A DNA stretch of 55,046 bases from a virus: IMG/VR virus record IMGVR_UViG_3300020451_002514, positions 1 to 55,046 of that record; one strand, 5' to 3'. Position 1 is the first letter of the stretch, and each line of letters starts with the position of its first letter. Of the stretch, positions 33,552-42,454 are shown one piece after another. Position numbers and translations under genes: made by a program. Under the pieces are notes generated by a model, which saw only the letters and a program-made list of their open reading frames with translations, was not told the DNA's origin and searched no databases.

Positions 33552-34589
33552 ATGAGTTACAAAGAAATTTTAGAAAATTTGGGTTATAAGCTTAGTGACC
33601 ATGGTAGTTACTGGAGAACAAGTGCGCTATATAGATCTGGAGATAATCCAACTGCATTACAAATTTATAAAGATTCAGGAGTCTGGAAAGATTACGTTGA
33701 GGATAGTATATTTTTACCTTTTGAAGCTTTGGTGCAAAAAACTACAAAAACTTCCAATGTAAAATCTATATTAAAAGACCTTAAAAACAGCGCATTAAGT
33801 GTAAAAACTGAGAAACGTTTATTGAAAGAAGAGAAAACATACGATGCCTCCTGTTTAAAGAGATTGTTGCCTCATTATGATTTTTATTTAAATAAAAATA
33901 TATCTAAGCAGACACTTTTAGATTTTAAATGTGGGTTAGCTCATTCTGGACCGATGTATCAAAGAATGGTTTTTCCTGTTTTTAGAGATGACCAAAAGAT
34001 TCATGGTTTCTCTGGTAGAAAAATAACTAACGATGATAGACCTAAATGGTTTCACAAAGGTAAAACTGCTAATTGGTTTTATCCTTATTTTACTGTCGAT
34101 GAAGTGGGCAAACAAATAAACTTAAAAAGGCAAGTTCATATAGTAGAATCTATAGGAGATTGCATGGCTCTTTATGAATGTGGGATAAAAAATGTTTTAG
34201 TTTCTTTCGGTTTGAATATGTCGCCAAAGTTTATTTCAAGATTAACAGGTTTAAATTTACAAAACATTTATATTTCTTATAATAATGACAGCGACTCAAA
34301 AACAAATAGAGGCTTTGAGGGTGCAGTTAAATCAATTTTCAAACTCGTAGATGCCGTAGACTTTGAAAAAATATATTTCTGCCCTCCTGACAGCAATGAT
34401 TTTGGAGATATGACAAAAGAGCAAATATACTTTTATGAAGATCGGTGTTTCTCTGCCGATCATCAAACATCTATGCATAAGGTTATATCTATCGCCGAAG
34501 ACATGGATAAAAAAGGTGTTAATAAATCGTTTTCTCAATCTTTAAAAAAGCTAAAGAAGAAATATAAATTTTATTATGGGCAGCCATGA
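33552..34589 (+). CDS. dnaG: DnaG-type DNA primase
   Basis: A 345-residue protein. Residues 1-60 (YWRTSALYRSGDNPTALQIYKDSGVWKDYVE) fit the CHC2 zinc-finger fold, but the zinc-binding Cys and His are gone. 'YQRMVFPVFRDDQKIHGFSGRKI' is the conserved RNA-polymerase-domain segment (RI-FPI-D--G---GF-GR). 'VHIVESIGDCMALYECGIKNVLVSFG' is the TOPRIM Glu strand, followed by 'IYISYNNDSDSKTNRGF' for the Asp pair. It makes RNA primers for the neighbouring helicase and polymerase. Confidence 0.85.
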   Translation: MSYKEILENLGYKLSDHGSYWRTSALYRSGDNPTALQIYKDSGVWKDYVEDSIFLPFEALVQKTTKTSNVKSILKDLKNSALSVKTEKRLLKEEKTYDASCLKRLLPHYDFYLNKNISKQTLLDFKCGLAHSGPMYQRMVFPVFRDDQKIHGFSGRKITNDDRPKWFHKGKTANWFYPYFTVDEVGKQINLKRQVHIVESIGDCMALYECGIKNVLVSFGLNMSPKFISRLTGLNLQNIYISYNNDSDSKTNRGFEGAVKSIFKLVDAVDFEKIYFCPPDSNDFGDMTKEQIYFYEDRCFSADHQTSMHKVISIAEDMDKKGVNKSFSQSLKKLKKKYKFYYGQP

Positions 34590-35616
34590 AAACAAACCGT
34601 TATCAGCGTCTAGAATAAAAACATTACAAACTTGTTCTTGGCAATACTGGTGCAAATATCACTTAAAACTTCCTGATAAATCAAATGATGGTAGTTTGCG
34701 TGGAACTATATGCCATGCTATTTTTGAAAACCTTGGTAACCCAAGGCACAAAAAACACTATACAAGGATAATTAAAACTCAAAATACTTACGCTTCTCCA
34801 CCTATTAAGAGAATGGTTGAGGCTTACGCAAAAAAGCACGGTATTGATGATTTTGAAAATATGGACCTTATTAACAGGATGACTGTCGAGGGGTTGAATT
34901 GTGATTTTTTTGGTTCTAAAGATGGTAAGCCTACAGAGTCTATAAGTGAAAAAGATTTTGATATTTCTGTAACAGAAGGTGATAAAAATTATAGAATATT
35001 GGGTTTCATAGATAAGTTATTTCTTTTTAAAAGAAGAGGCCTTGCAATAATTAGAGACTTTAAAACATCTAAACAAATGTTTTCTGGCAAAGATTATACA
35101 GATAATATTCAAAATTTAATGTACTGCTTGGCTGTAAAACATCTCTACCCAGACTTCCTTAAGAGACAAATGGAGTTTTTATTTTTGAAGTTTGACTGCA
35201 ACAATGAAGGTATGATGAGGATGGATAACTTAGATAAAGAAGAGTTAGAAGGCTTTGAGTATTTTTTGACAGGTGTTCAAGAAATTATTAATAATTTTAA
35301 TTCAGATTCTGCAACAAAAAATTTAGCATACAACAAAGGTTACTTAGGTAGAGATGATGGGTTTGCTGGTAGAGTTGTTTGTGGTAGAGCGAGTTACGAA
35401 GGTCAACTTAAAAGAGATGGAACTTTAATGTGGCATTGCCCTTTTAAGTTTCCAAAGAAGTTTTATGTGCTTACAGATAAGGATGGAGAAGTTGTATCTT
35501 CCTCTGAAGACAAGAAAACTTTAGAAGCTAAAAAGACTGATGATCATGTCATAGAAATGAGAAATTATGATGGTTGTCCTGCTTTTTCTTTTGACAAAGT
35601 TGATGACTTGCTTTAA
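34576..35616 (+). CDS. Cas4/RecB-like PD-(D/E)XK exonuclease
   Basis: A 346-residue protein. 'LSASRIKTLQTCSWQYWCKYHL' is the RecB/Cas4 opening helix with Cys20 and Cys26; 'RGTICHAIFE' holds the metal-binding His47; Asp146 in 'GFIDKLFL' and Asp161-Phe-Lys163 in 'IIRDFKTSK' complete the active site (H-D-D-x-K). Later Cys269 and Cys288 could join the first pair in an Fe-S cluster, as in Cas4 and AddB. It overlaps the primase by 14 bases. A 5'-end resection role in recombination is inferred. Confidence 0.8.
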   Translation: MGSHENKPLSASRIKTLQTCSWQYWCKYHLKLPDKSNDGSLRGTICHAIFENLGNPRHKKHYTRIIKTQNTYASPPIKRMVEAYAKKHGIDDFENMDLINRMTVEGLNCDFFGSKDGKPTESISEKDFDISVTEGDKNYRILGFIDKLFLFKRRGLAIIRDFKTSKQMFSGKDYTDNIQNLMYCLAVKHLYPDFLKRQMEFLFLKFDCNNEGMMRMDNLDKEELEGFEYFLTGVQEIINNFNSDSATKNLAYNKGYLGRDDGFAGRVVCGRASYEGQLKRDGTLMWHCPFKFPKKFYVLTDKDGEVVSSSEDKKTLEAKKTDDHVIEMRNYDGCPAFSFDKVDDLL

Positions 35617-35625
35617 CATCCAAAA

Positions 35626-36327
35626 GTGATTATTCCACTTTTTAAAACTAGTTACAGCATTGGCAAATCTCTTTTAAGAATTGAAGATATTATTGACATA
35701 GCTCAATCAAATAAACTTAAAAAAGTAACGCTTGTCGAAGATAATTTTTACGGATTTAGATCTGCAAATTCAGCATTTCTTCATGCTAACATACCTATGG
35801 TCTATGGCGTTAGACTGCCTGTGTTTCAAAGCGAGTCAGAAAGATCAAGTAAATTAGTTTTCTTTGCTAAAAATAACAGAGGTCTTAACAATCTTAGAAA
35901 TTTATATTCCAAGTCAAAGCTAAGTGCCTTGGAAGTGTTAAATATTTCAAATCTTGAGGATTCAGAGCTTGAGGATATAAAAATAGGAGTGCCTTTTTAT
36001 GATTCCTATATTTATAATAACATTTTTCATTTTGGTTTGTGCGAATTGAATTTAGAAAAGTTTGACCACTTTTATATGGACGAGGACAACAATCATCCTT
36101 TCGACTTTCAAATCAAAGAAAGGTTAAATAGTTTAAACATAAAAACACAAAAAACAAAAACAATTTACTATAGGAACAGGGAAGACTTTGAAGCTTTTCA
36201 AATGTATAAGGCTGTCTGTGCCAGAAAGCAGGGTAGAGTTCCAACTTACAGTAAACCAAATTTAAATGACTTTTGTTCAGATGACTTTTGCTTTGAATCA
36301 TACTTAGAAAACAATGCTTCCATATAA
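35626..36327 (+). CDS. PHP-like domain of C-family DNA polymerase (separate gene, degenerate)
   Basis: A 233-residue protein from GTG 35626. The start 'IIPLFKTSYSIGKSLLRIEDIIDIAQSNKLKKVTLVEDNFYGFRSANSAFLHANIPMVYGVRLPV' follows the DnaE PHP pattern (HLH--YS--DG... A-----ALTD--N-YG---F--A---I-P--G-E). The metal-binding HxH is PLF here and TDH is VED, so the site looks dead. 'DFEAFQMYKAVCARKQGRVP' fits the later helix of DnaE. It probably serves as a structural piece of the polymerase encoded just downstream. Confidence 0.65.
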   Translation: MIIPLFKTSYSIGKSLLRIEDIIDIAQSNKLKKVTLVEDNFYGFRSANSAFLHANIPMVYGVRLPVFQSESERSSKLVFFAKNNRGLNNLRNLYSKSKLSALEVLNISNLEDSELEDIKIGVPFYDSYIYNNIFHFGLCELNLEKFDHFYMDEDNNHPFDFQIKERLNSLNIKTQKTKTIYYRNREDFEAFQMYKAVCARKQGRVPTYSKPNLNDFCSDDFCFESYLENNASI

Positions 36328-36928
36328 TCAAAAATATTTAGTTATAGACACTGAGACTGAGGGTCTTAATTTACATTCTTCAAAAACTTGGCAGCTTTCT
36401 TGGATTGTTTGTCAGGGTAATAAAATCTTAGAAGAACATGATGAGTTTATAACACACAAAAATTTAAATATCCCAGAAGTTGTCAAAAAAATGACTGGAT
36501 TCAATTGGGATAAGTATAACGAAAAATCAAAATCTTTATCTAAAGTTTGGTCAAAGTTTGAACAGTATTTATATGATCCACAATATATTATAGTGGGCCA
36601 AAATCTTTTAGGTTTTGATGTTTATATGTTGGCTTTATTGCAGAAAATGTTAGGCCAACAACCTGACTATTCTTACTTGCTTAGAATTTATGATACAAGA
36701 GCCTTAGCTAAAGCTTATAGAGAAAATCTGGATAAACCTAAAGGCAACTTATTAAGTTGGCAGTATAAACTTATAAATGATAGAAGCTTAAAGTCTAAAG
36801 TTTCTCAAGGTACATTACTAAAATTCTTTGACATTGATCACGACCCCTCTAGATTGCACAACGCTCTTTATGACATAAAAATGTGCTTTGAGGTGTTTTG
36901 TGAGCTTAAAAAAAGAATGGTTTTATGA
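36314..36928 (+). CDS. DnaQ-like 3'-5' proofreading exonuclease (DEDDh)
   Basis: A 204-residue protein. Asp12-Thr-Glu14 in 'LVIDTETEGLNL' is motif I, 'VGQNLLGFDVYML' motif II with its Asp, and 'RLHNALYDIKMCFEVF' motif III with His and Asp (H-A--D). These are the four acidic residues and histidine of epsilon/PolC-type exonucleases. It overlaps the PHP gene by 14 bases and the polymerase gene by four, so it is probably the editing subunit of this polymerase. Confidence 0.9.
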   Translation: MLPYNQKYLVIDTETEGLNLHSSKTWQLSWIVCQGNKILEEHDEFITHKNLNIPEVVKKMTGFNWDKYNEKSKSLSKVWSKFEQYLYDPQYIIVGQNLLGFDVYMLALLQKMLGQQPDYSYLLRIYDTRALAKAYRENLDKPKGNLLSWQYKLINDRSLKSKVSQGTLLKFFDIDHDPSRLHNALYDIKMCFEVFCELKKRMVL

Positions 36929-39501
36929 TTTTTGATGATTGTACTATATATGATGACTGCGAACCAGCAGGAGTAGAGCTTCCAAAAACAGTTGTTAAAT
37001 CTAGCAAGCTAAAGGAGATAGGTCTTAGCCCTGATAGCTCCACGAAAGAAATTTTGTATGAGTTGGCTCGCAAAGGATTAAAAGGAAAAGGTATTACTAA
37101 ATTTGAAAATAAAGATATTTATTTTGAAAGAACCAAGCAGGAATTAGAAACCTTTGAAGAGTTAGGCTTTACTGATTATATATTACTAAACTGGGATGTT
37201 TTAAACTTTTGTCATGATAACGAGATTCCAACTGGAGCAGGTAGAGGCTCTGCGGCAGGATCTCTTGTATTATATTTATTGGGAGTGACAAATATTGACC
37301 CTATTCCTAATAGTTTATTTTTTGAGCGATTCGTATCTAAATCCAGAGCTAAAAAAGTTCAAGATAAAAACGGCAAAGAGTTTCTTGTAGGAAGCCTTCT
37401 GCCTGATGTAGATTCTGATATTTCTTATGACCAAAGACATAAGGTTATCTCATATATAGAAAGACAGCACGAAGGAAAGACTGCAAAAATATTAACGTTC
37501 AATACATTCAGTGCTAAACTTTGTATCAAAGAAGCTACAAAATATTTTGATGAAGCTACTGAAGAAAGAGCCATGAGAACTTCAGATTCTATACCTAAGT
37601 TACATGGTCAAGTTTTAAGTCTTGAGGCTGCTTTTGAGGAGAGTGATAAATTTAGAGCATGGGCTAGAAAACATAAAAAAACTTACAAAAATGCATTAAA
37701 AGTCGAAGGTCTACCTAAAAATACTGGAGTCCATCCATCTGGTATCGCTATTTGCTCTCAAAAAATATCAGATGTAGTTCCACTTCAAAAAACAAAAGAT
37801 GGAGATCTTGTTACAGGTTACAACATGGATGATGTTGCAGATTTAATGGTTAAGTTTGATATTCTAGGACTGAGAACTTTGACCATTGCTCACAAATGTT
37901 GCGAAAAGGTTGATATTAATATAGATGATATTGACCCTAATGACCCTTACATATATGAAAAACTTCAAGATTTTAAACACCCAGCAGGGTTGTTTCAAAT
38001 TTCTGCCGAGACAAACTATAGAGTGTGCAGAGATGTAAAACCTGAAAATTTAACTGAGCTATCTGACGTTATAGCCTTGGCTCGACCTGCTGCTTTAGAA
38101 CATGTAGAGCGATACATTGAACAAAAAAGAGCTTTAACTGACTTAAATCTACATCCAGAATTAGACAAGATTCTTTCATGGTCTAAAAATGTAATCTTAT
38201 TCCAAGAGCAAATTATGCAAATAGCTAATAAAGTTTTTGGGTTTACTTTAGAAGAAGCGGAAACGCTTAGAAGAATAGTTGGAAAGAAAAAAGTTGATCA
38301 AATGCCACAATGGCGACAAAAGATTTTTGATGCCGCAGAACAAAAAGGTTTAGATGAAAGAGTGGCAGAGTTTTATTGGGTATCATTAGAAGCCTCTGCA
38401 CACTACTCTTTTAATAAATCTCATAGTTTTGCTTATGCTGATTTAGCAGCCAAAACTGTTTACCTTAAATATAAATATCCACAACAATTTTTCTTGTCTA
38501 TACTAGAATGTTCTGAATTTGAGCCAGACCCTCTAGAAACTATCAGCTTGGTAAGTCAAGAATTAAAATCATTTAAAATAAAATTATTGCCTCCATGTTT
38601 ATATAAATCAGACTTTGATTTTAAGATAGAGGGTAGAAATATAAGATATGGATTAAGATCTATAAAAGGAGTTTCCGATAAAAACTTAAAAAGCTTAATT
38701 GATTTTAGAGGCTTTCAGTTTAACAATCGGTATGAAATTTTTATTGCTGCTAAAGAGTGTGGTATTCCTATAAATGTTTTATCTTCCCTGATACAAGCGG
38801 GACTGATGGATAATAGCTCAGAGGATAATCCTATATCGAGAAGTAAGTTAGTCTTGCAAGCTCAGTCCTTTAATCTTTTGACAGATAGAGAGAAGAGAAA
38901 TTTTTCTCGCTTGGCTCAGAGATTAGGTTTCAATATACTAAAAGCCATAGAAAAGTCTCTGGCTGATAAAATTTTAGGTGACGATGGTAAAATTTTAATG
39001 AAAGATAGTCGTTTTAAAACTTTCTACGATAAGTATGAGAAATATAGAGAGATTTATTTTAAAAATAGAAACTTCGAAAAATTTGCTTCTTGGACGTTTG
39101 AAAATAACCTTTTGGGTTTTTCTTACTCTTACGACTTGAAAGAATGTTTTGAAGATCACGAGGATATAGATAGATTACATTATCTATCTGATGTAGAAGA
39201 TTTAGCAGATAGAACTAAATTTTCTTCTGTATGCCAAGTTAAAGATTTTTTTACTAAAGAGTCTCAAGCTGGAAACAAATACATGATCATGACCCTCTCT
39301 GATAGCACATCAACAAAAAGTATGATGTTCATAGATGGCAGAAATAATGAAAAATTTAGTGACTTTATGAAGTCAAATAAACTAAAGAAAAATGATGTAG
39401 TTCACTTGACTGCTAGTAAATCAAATAATACAATTTTCATTGATCATTTAGAGATAAAAGGTCCAGAAATTTACATGTACAAGAGGCAAGTTAAAAAGTA
39501 A
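36925..39501 (+). CDS. C-family DNA polymerase (DnaE-type alpha subunit) lacking its PHP domain
   Basis: An 858-residue protein; DnaE is usually about 1160. It begins just before the polymerase core: 'RTKQELETFEELGFTDYILLNWDVLNFCHDNEIPTGAGRGSAAGSLVLYLLGVTNIDPI' is the DnaE palm/thumb segment. Asp163 and Asp165 in 'LPDVDSDIS' and Asp312 in 'VKFDILGL' are the catalytic aspartates. 'LFQEQIMQIA' and 'HYSFNKSHSFAYADLAAKTVYLKYKYP' are also DnaE signatures. A C-terminal OB-like region follows. It is the phage replicative polymerase. Confidence 0.92.
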   Translation: MIFDDCTIYDDCEPAGVELPKTVVKSSKLKEIGLSPDSSTKEILYELARKGLKGKGITKFENKDIYFERTKQELETFEELGFTDYILLNWDVLNFCHDNEIPTGAGRGSAAGSLVLYLLGVTNIDPIPNSLFFERFVSKSRAKKVQDKNGKEFLVGSLLPDVDSDISYDQRHKVISYIERQHEGKTAKILTFNTFSAKLCIKEATKYFDEATEERAMRTSDSIPKLHGQVLSLEAAFEESDKFRAWARKHKKTYKNALKVEGLPKNTGVHPSGIAICSQKISDVVPLQKTKDGDLVTGYNMDDVADLMVKFDILGLRTLTIAHKCCEKVDINIDDIDPNDPYIYEKLQDFKHPAGLFQISAETNYRVCRDVKPENLTELSDVIALARPAALEHVERYIEQKRALTDLNLHPELDKILSWSKNVILFQEQIMQIANKVFGFTLEEAETLRRIVGKKKVDQMPQWRQKIFDAAEQKGLDERVAEFYWVSLEASAHYSFNKSHSFAYADLAAKTVYLKYKYPQQFFLSILECSEFEPDPLETISLVSQELKSFKIKLLPPCLYKSDFDFKIEGRNIRYGLRSIKGVSDKNLKSLIDFRGFQFNNRYEIFIAAKECGIPINVLSSLIQAGLMDNSSEDNPISRSKLVLQAQSFNLLTDREKRNFSRLAQRLGFNILKAIEKSLADKILGDDGKILMKDSRFKTFYDKYEKYREIYFKNRNFEKFASWTFENNLLGFSYSYDLKECFEDHEDIDRLHYLSDVEDLADRTKFSSVCQVKDFFTKESQAGNKYMIMTLSDSTSTKSMMFIDGRNNEKFSDFMKSNKLKKNDVVHLTASKSNNTIFIDHLEIKGPEIYMYKRQVKK

Positions 39502-39507
39502 AAATAA

Positions 39508-41829
39508 ATGGTTCAATTACCCTTTACTCCGCATATAGAAGGTGTTCTCCAAAAGTCTAAAGATTTATCTGTAATCTTAGAAAGAAACGGTGTTGATATA
39601 GATATATTATTTCACTGCTTTATTAGTGATTTGAGTCTATCTTGCACTTCTATATTTAAAAAAATTGGTGTTGATTATAATGAACTGTTAAAAGATTCAA
39701 GAAGCGTTTTACATAAAAAAAGGAAAAACAAAAATATATCTGATAAGTTTAAAACAGATGCCAGAAAGTTTTTAAAGTTTTGCGAGAAGCTTTGCAAAGA
39801 TACTTACTCTTTGGATTACATTCCGCCAGAGGTGATGTTGATGAATTTTTTTGATGAGCAATTTACTCCTAAAGTTTTAAAAGAATCTTTTCCAGAGGGG
39901 ATAGAGGCTGCTGATAGCGTAAGGTTTGGTGTAGTTGCTGAGTGTGCTTTAGTTATAAAAGATTTTGAAGCAGAAAAAATAGAATCAAAACTAAAAGAGC
40001 TTGAGGAGACTCCTGACAACTGGATCGATATGTTCGATAACAATGAGATCCTTTCACAATTTGCTGAAAATCTTAACATAAAAGCTGCTGCTGGGGAGTT
40101 TGATAAGATTGTTGATTATGATGGCAAGATAGATGAATTAGCTACGATATTATGTAGAAAAAAGAAACCAAATGCGATATTGGTTGGCCCAGCAGGTACA
40201 GGTAAAACCTCGCTGGTAGAAGGGTTGGCGACAAAAATAGCAGCAGGAGATGCTCCAGAGCTTATTGCTAATAAAGTAATTTATTCTGTTAGTTTATCTA
40301 GTATGGTTGCTGGCACTGAGTATAGGGGTCAGTTTGAAAAAAGGTTAGAAGACTTTGTAAATGAGGCTAAGAAATATACAAACTTAATTTTATTTATAGA
40401 TGAGATACATACTTTGATTGGAGCGGGTGGAGCTAACAATAATTCTCTTGAAGCATCTAATATTCTAAAGCCAGAATTGGCTAGAGGAACAATAAGTTGT
40501 ATCGGTGCTACAACTATAAATGAGTATACAAACACAATAAAGAAAGACACCGCCCTTGACAGAAGATTTGAAAGAGTTGTGGTAAAAGAGCCTTCTAAAT
40601 TTCAGATGGAGAAAATTTTACCTACTATTGTTTCTTATTACGAGGCATTTCACGCTGTAAAGTATAGCGATGAATTTTTAAATAATATTATTAAGTATTG
40701 CGAAAAGTACACTCCAAACAAATATTATCCAGATAAAGCTATTGATGTTATAGATCATTGCGGCGCTCAAGCTAAAGTTGCATTTTGGGATGTAAAACCT
40801 TCAATTAAAGAAATGCAAACAGAGATAGTTGAATCTGCGCTTCATCCAGAAAAAGATCATTCAGCCTTGATAGAAAAGCTAAATAAGAGTTTAGAAAAGT
40901 GGGTTGAATCAGATGAAACAACAAATAAACCAGAAGTAACTATCTTTCATTTAAAAGAATTTTTCGACAGGAAAATTAATCCGCTAAGTAAAAAGAAAAA
41001 AATAAATAAAGTTTTTGATTGTGTCTCTAACTTTTTTGTAGGCCAAGCTAATGTGCTTGAGGAGTTAAAACATGAAATAGTTTTAAGTAGTATAGGTGTT
41101 AGAACAACTAGAAAATTTTCTACTCCAGAATGTTATGTTGTGAGCGGTGATGACTCTAGTGGTAAATCATTATTTTGTGAGTTGTTAGAAGACTCTTTGC
41201 AAAAACATGGAGTAAATGTTTTATCTTATAATGGTATACATTTTTCAGATAATTTTTCTCCACATAAAATAGCATCTTCCCAAGGTAACAATACTTCGAT
41301 ATGCGAAAAGATTGTTATAACGCCAAATAGTGTTTTGATTATAGATGATTTTCATAAGATAGACAAAACTGCCGTGCCTATTTTTAATCAAATACTCAAA
41401 GAGGGTAAAATACAAATGAACAATGGGGATGTTGCTGATTTTTCTAATTGCAAAATATTTTTAACTAGCTGCTTGTCTCATACTAGCCAACTTGGCTTTA
41501 ATATAGAAAGATCTCGTAATGATGATCCTCTTATACATAAAGATATTTATTCTTTAATTAAGAACTCTTTTATTTTAAATGAATTAAAAACAAAAGATTT
41601 GCGTAGAATTTTGTGGAACAAGCTTAGAAACATAAAAAACAATTTAGAAGATAATGGTGTTTACTTGGATTTTACAGTAAAATATATTTGTACTAATGTA
41701 AATGATATAAAAAATGACTCTTCGCCAATCAAAAGTTTAAATCAATTAGTGTCATCAAAAATCAAACCATTTATTTCTGATTGTATAGCTAATGGCAATG
41801 ATAAAATAAAACTTTTTGTTGAAAAATAA
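39508..41829 (+). CDS. ClpA/ClpB-like double AAA+ protein
   Basis: A 773-residue Hsp100 protein. The N-terminal ~150 residues look like a Clp N-domain. D1: Walker A 'GPAGTGKT' (227-234), 'GTEYRGQFEKRL' pore-loop region, Walker B 'LILFIDEI' (293-300), 'LDRRFERV' Arg finger. No middle coiled-coil domain follows, so it is closer to ClpA than ClpB. D2: Walker A 'GDDSSGKS' (547-554) and Walker B 'VLIIDDF' (609-615, Asp for the catalytic Glu). I see no clear ClpP-binding loop. It presumably unfolds or remodels proteins; target unknown. Confidence 0.85.
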   Translation: MVQLPFTPHIEGVLQKSKDLSVILERNGVDIDILFHCFISDLSLSCTSIFKKIGVDYNELLKDSRSVLHKKRKNKNISDKFKTDARKFLKFCEKLCKDTYSLDYIPPEVMLMNFFDEQFTPKVLKESFPEGIEAADSVRFGVVAECALVIKDFEAEKIESKLKELEETPDNWIDMFDNNEILSQFAENLNIKAAAGEFDKIVDYDGKIDELATILCRKKKPNAILVGPAGTGKTSLVEGLATKIAAGDAPELIANKVIYSVSLSSMVAGTEYRGQFEKRLEDFVNEAKKYTNLILFIDEIHTLIGAGGANNNSLEASNILKPELARGTISCIGATTINEYTNTIKKDTALDRRFERVVVKEPSKFQMEKILPTIVSYYEAFHAVKYSDEFLNNIIKYCEKYTPNKYYPDKAIDVIDHCGAQAKVAFWDVKPSIKEMQTEIVESALHPEKDHSALIEKLNKSLEKWVESDETTNKPEVTIFHLKEFFDRKINPLSKKKKINKVFDCVSNFFVGQANVLEELKHEIVLSSIGVRTTRKFSTPECYVVSGDDSSGKSLFCELLEDSLQKHGVNVLSYNGIHFSDNFSPHKIASSQGNNTSICEKIVITPNSVLIIDDFHKIDKTAVPIFNQILKEGKIQMNNGDVADFSNCKIFLTSCLSHTSQLGFNIERSRNDDPLIHKDIYSLIKNSFILNELKTKDLRRILWNKLRNIKNNLEDNGVYLDFTVKYICTNVNDIKNDSSPIKSLNQLVSSKIKPFISDCIANGNDKIKLFVEK

Positions 41830-41851
41830 AAATATAAGTAGATCATAAAGT

Positions 41852-42025
41852 ATGAGTGGCTCAGTAGCTAAGAAAATAAGAAAACTAGTTGGTTATCATC
41901 CCAAAAATGAAAATCCAATGCTAAAAAAACTTTACAAAACAATGAAAGGGCGCTACCATGCCCTTGGTCCCTCTGCATTTTGGAAAAGTGTTGAAGGCAA
42001 ATTTAACAATAGAACTCATGAGTGA
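41852..42025 (+). CDS. Small basic protein, 57 residues
   Basis: ATG 41852 to TGA 42023-42025. The product is Lys/Arg-rich at the start (SGSVAKKIRKLVGYHPK) and has 'LYKTMKGRYHALGPSAFWKSVEGKF', reminiscent of small basic phage proteins. Its last bases overlap the next gene's ATG at 42018, as in most gene joints here, supporting it as coding. Function unknown. Confidence 0.6.
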   Translation: MSGSVAKKIRKLVGYHPKNENPMLKKLYKTMKGRYHALGPSAFWKSVEGKFNNRTHE

Positions 42026-42233
42026 TACAAACACAAAAAATAACGACGAATGGAAAAAGCGCGAACTAGGCGCTCTTTGGCGAGTTGAAGGTAGAAACCA
42101 ATCTTTCTATAGTGGAGAGATTGCTTTATCTGACGGTTCAAAGCAGAAAATCGTCATCTTTAAAAATAAATTCAAAGAGCAAGGCACTAAACAGCCAGAT
42201 CTAAGAATTTATCAAAGCATGGATACAGAGTAA
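42018..42233 (+). CDS. DUF736-like small phage protein
   Basis: A 71-residue protein from ATG 42018 (a longer frame from 41958 is overlap). 'KKRELGALWRVEGRNQSFYSGEIALSDGSKQKIVIFKNKFKEQGTKQPDLRIYQS' matches a small single-domain family found in plasmids and phages in which 'GALW' opens, 'K-YLSG' follows, and 'I--FKNK-K----QPD-RIY-S' closes. It is a small beta protein, perhaps ssDNA- or RNA-binding. It ends in a one-base overlap with the next ATG. Confidence 0.6.
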   Translation: MSDTNTKNNDEWKKRELGALWRVEGRNQSFYSGEIALSDGSKQKIVIFKNKFKEQGTKQPDLRIYQSMDTE

Positions 42234-42454
42234 TGGACGCTGAAAAACAAGAAGAGTTAAAAGCTCTCTTAGTGTCTGAGATGGTATCTAGAATCACGGT
42301 AGCGGAGGCTGTAAATATAATGCACAATATCGCTATTTCGGAAGTCGATAAAAATATCGCAAAAATGTCTGATGAGGAGAAACTCTCAGCTTTAGAGGAA
42401 CTTACAAAAAGAGTAAATCCTTCTGAAGAAAATGAGTCAAATTTGGAAATTTAG
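42233..42454 (+). CDS. Small helical hypothetical protein
   Basis: A 73-residue, charged, all-helical protein ('AEAVNIMHNIAISEVDKNIAKMSDEEKLSALEELTKRV'). It shares a base with the preceding stop and overlaps the next gene by 23 bases. Short helical proteins of this pattern are common in phage replication regions. No family assigned. Confidence 0.6.
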   Translation: MDAEKQEELKALLVSEMVSRITVAEAVNIMHNIAISEVDKNIAKMSDEEKLSALEELTKRVNPSEENESNLEI

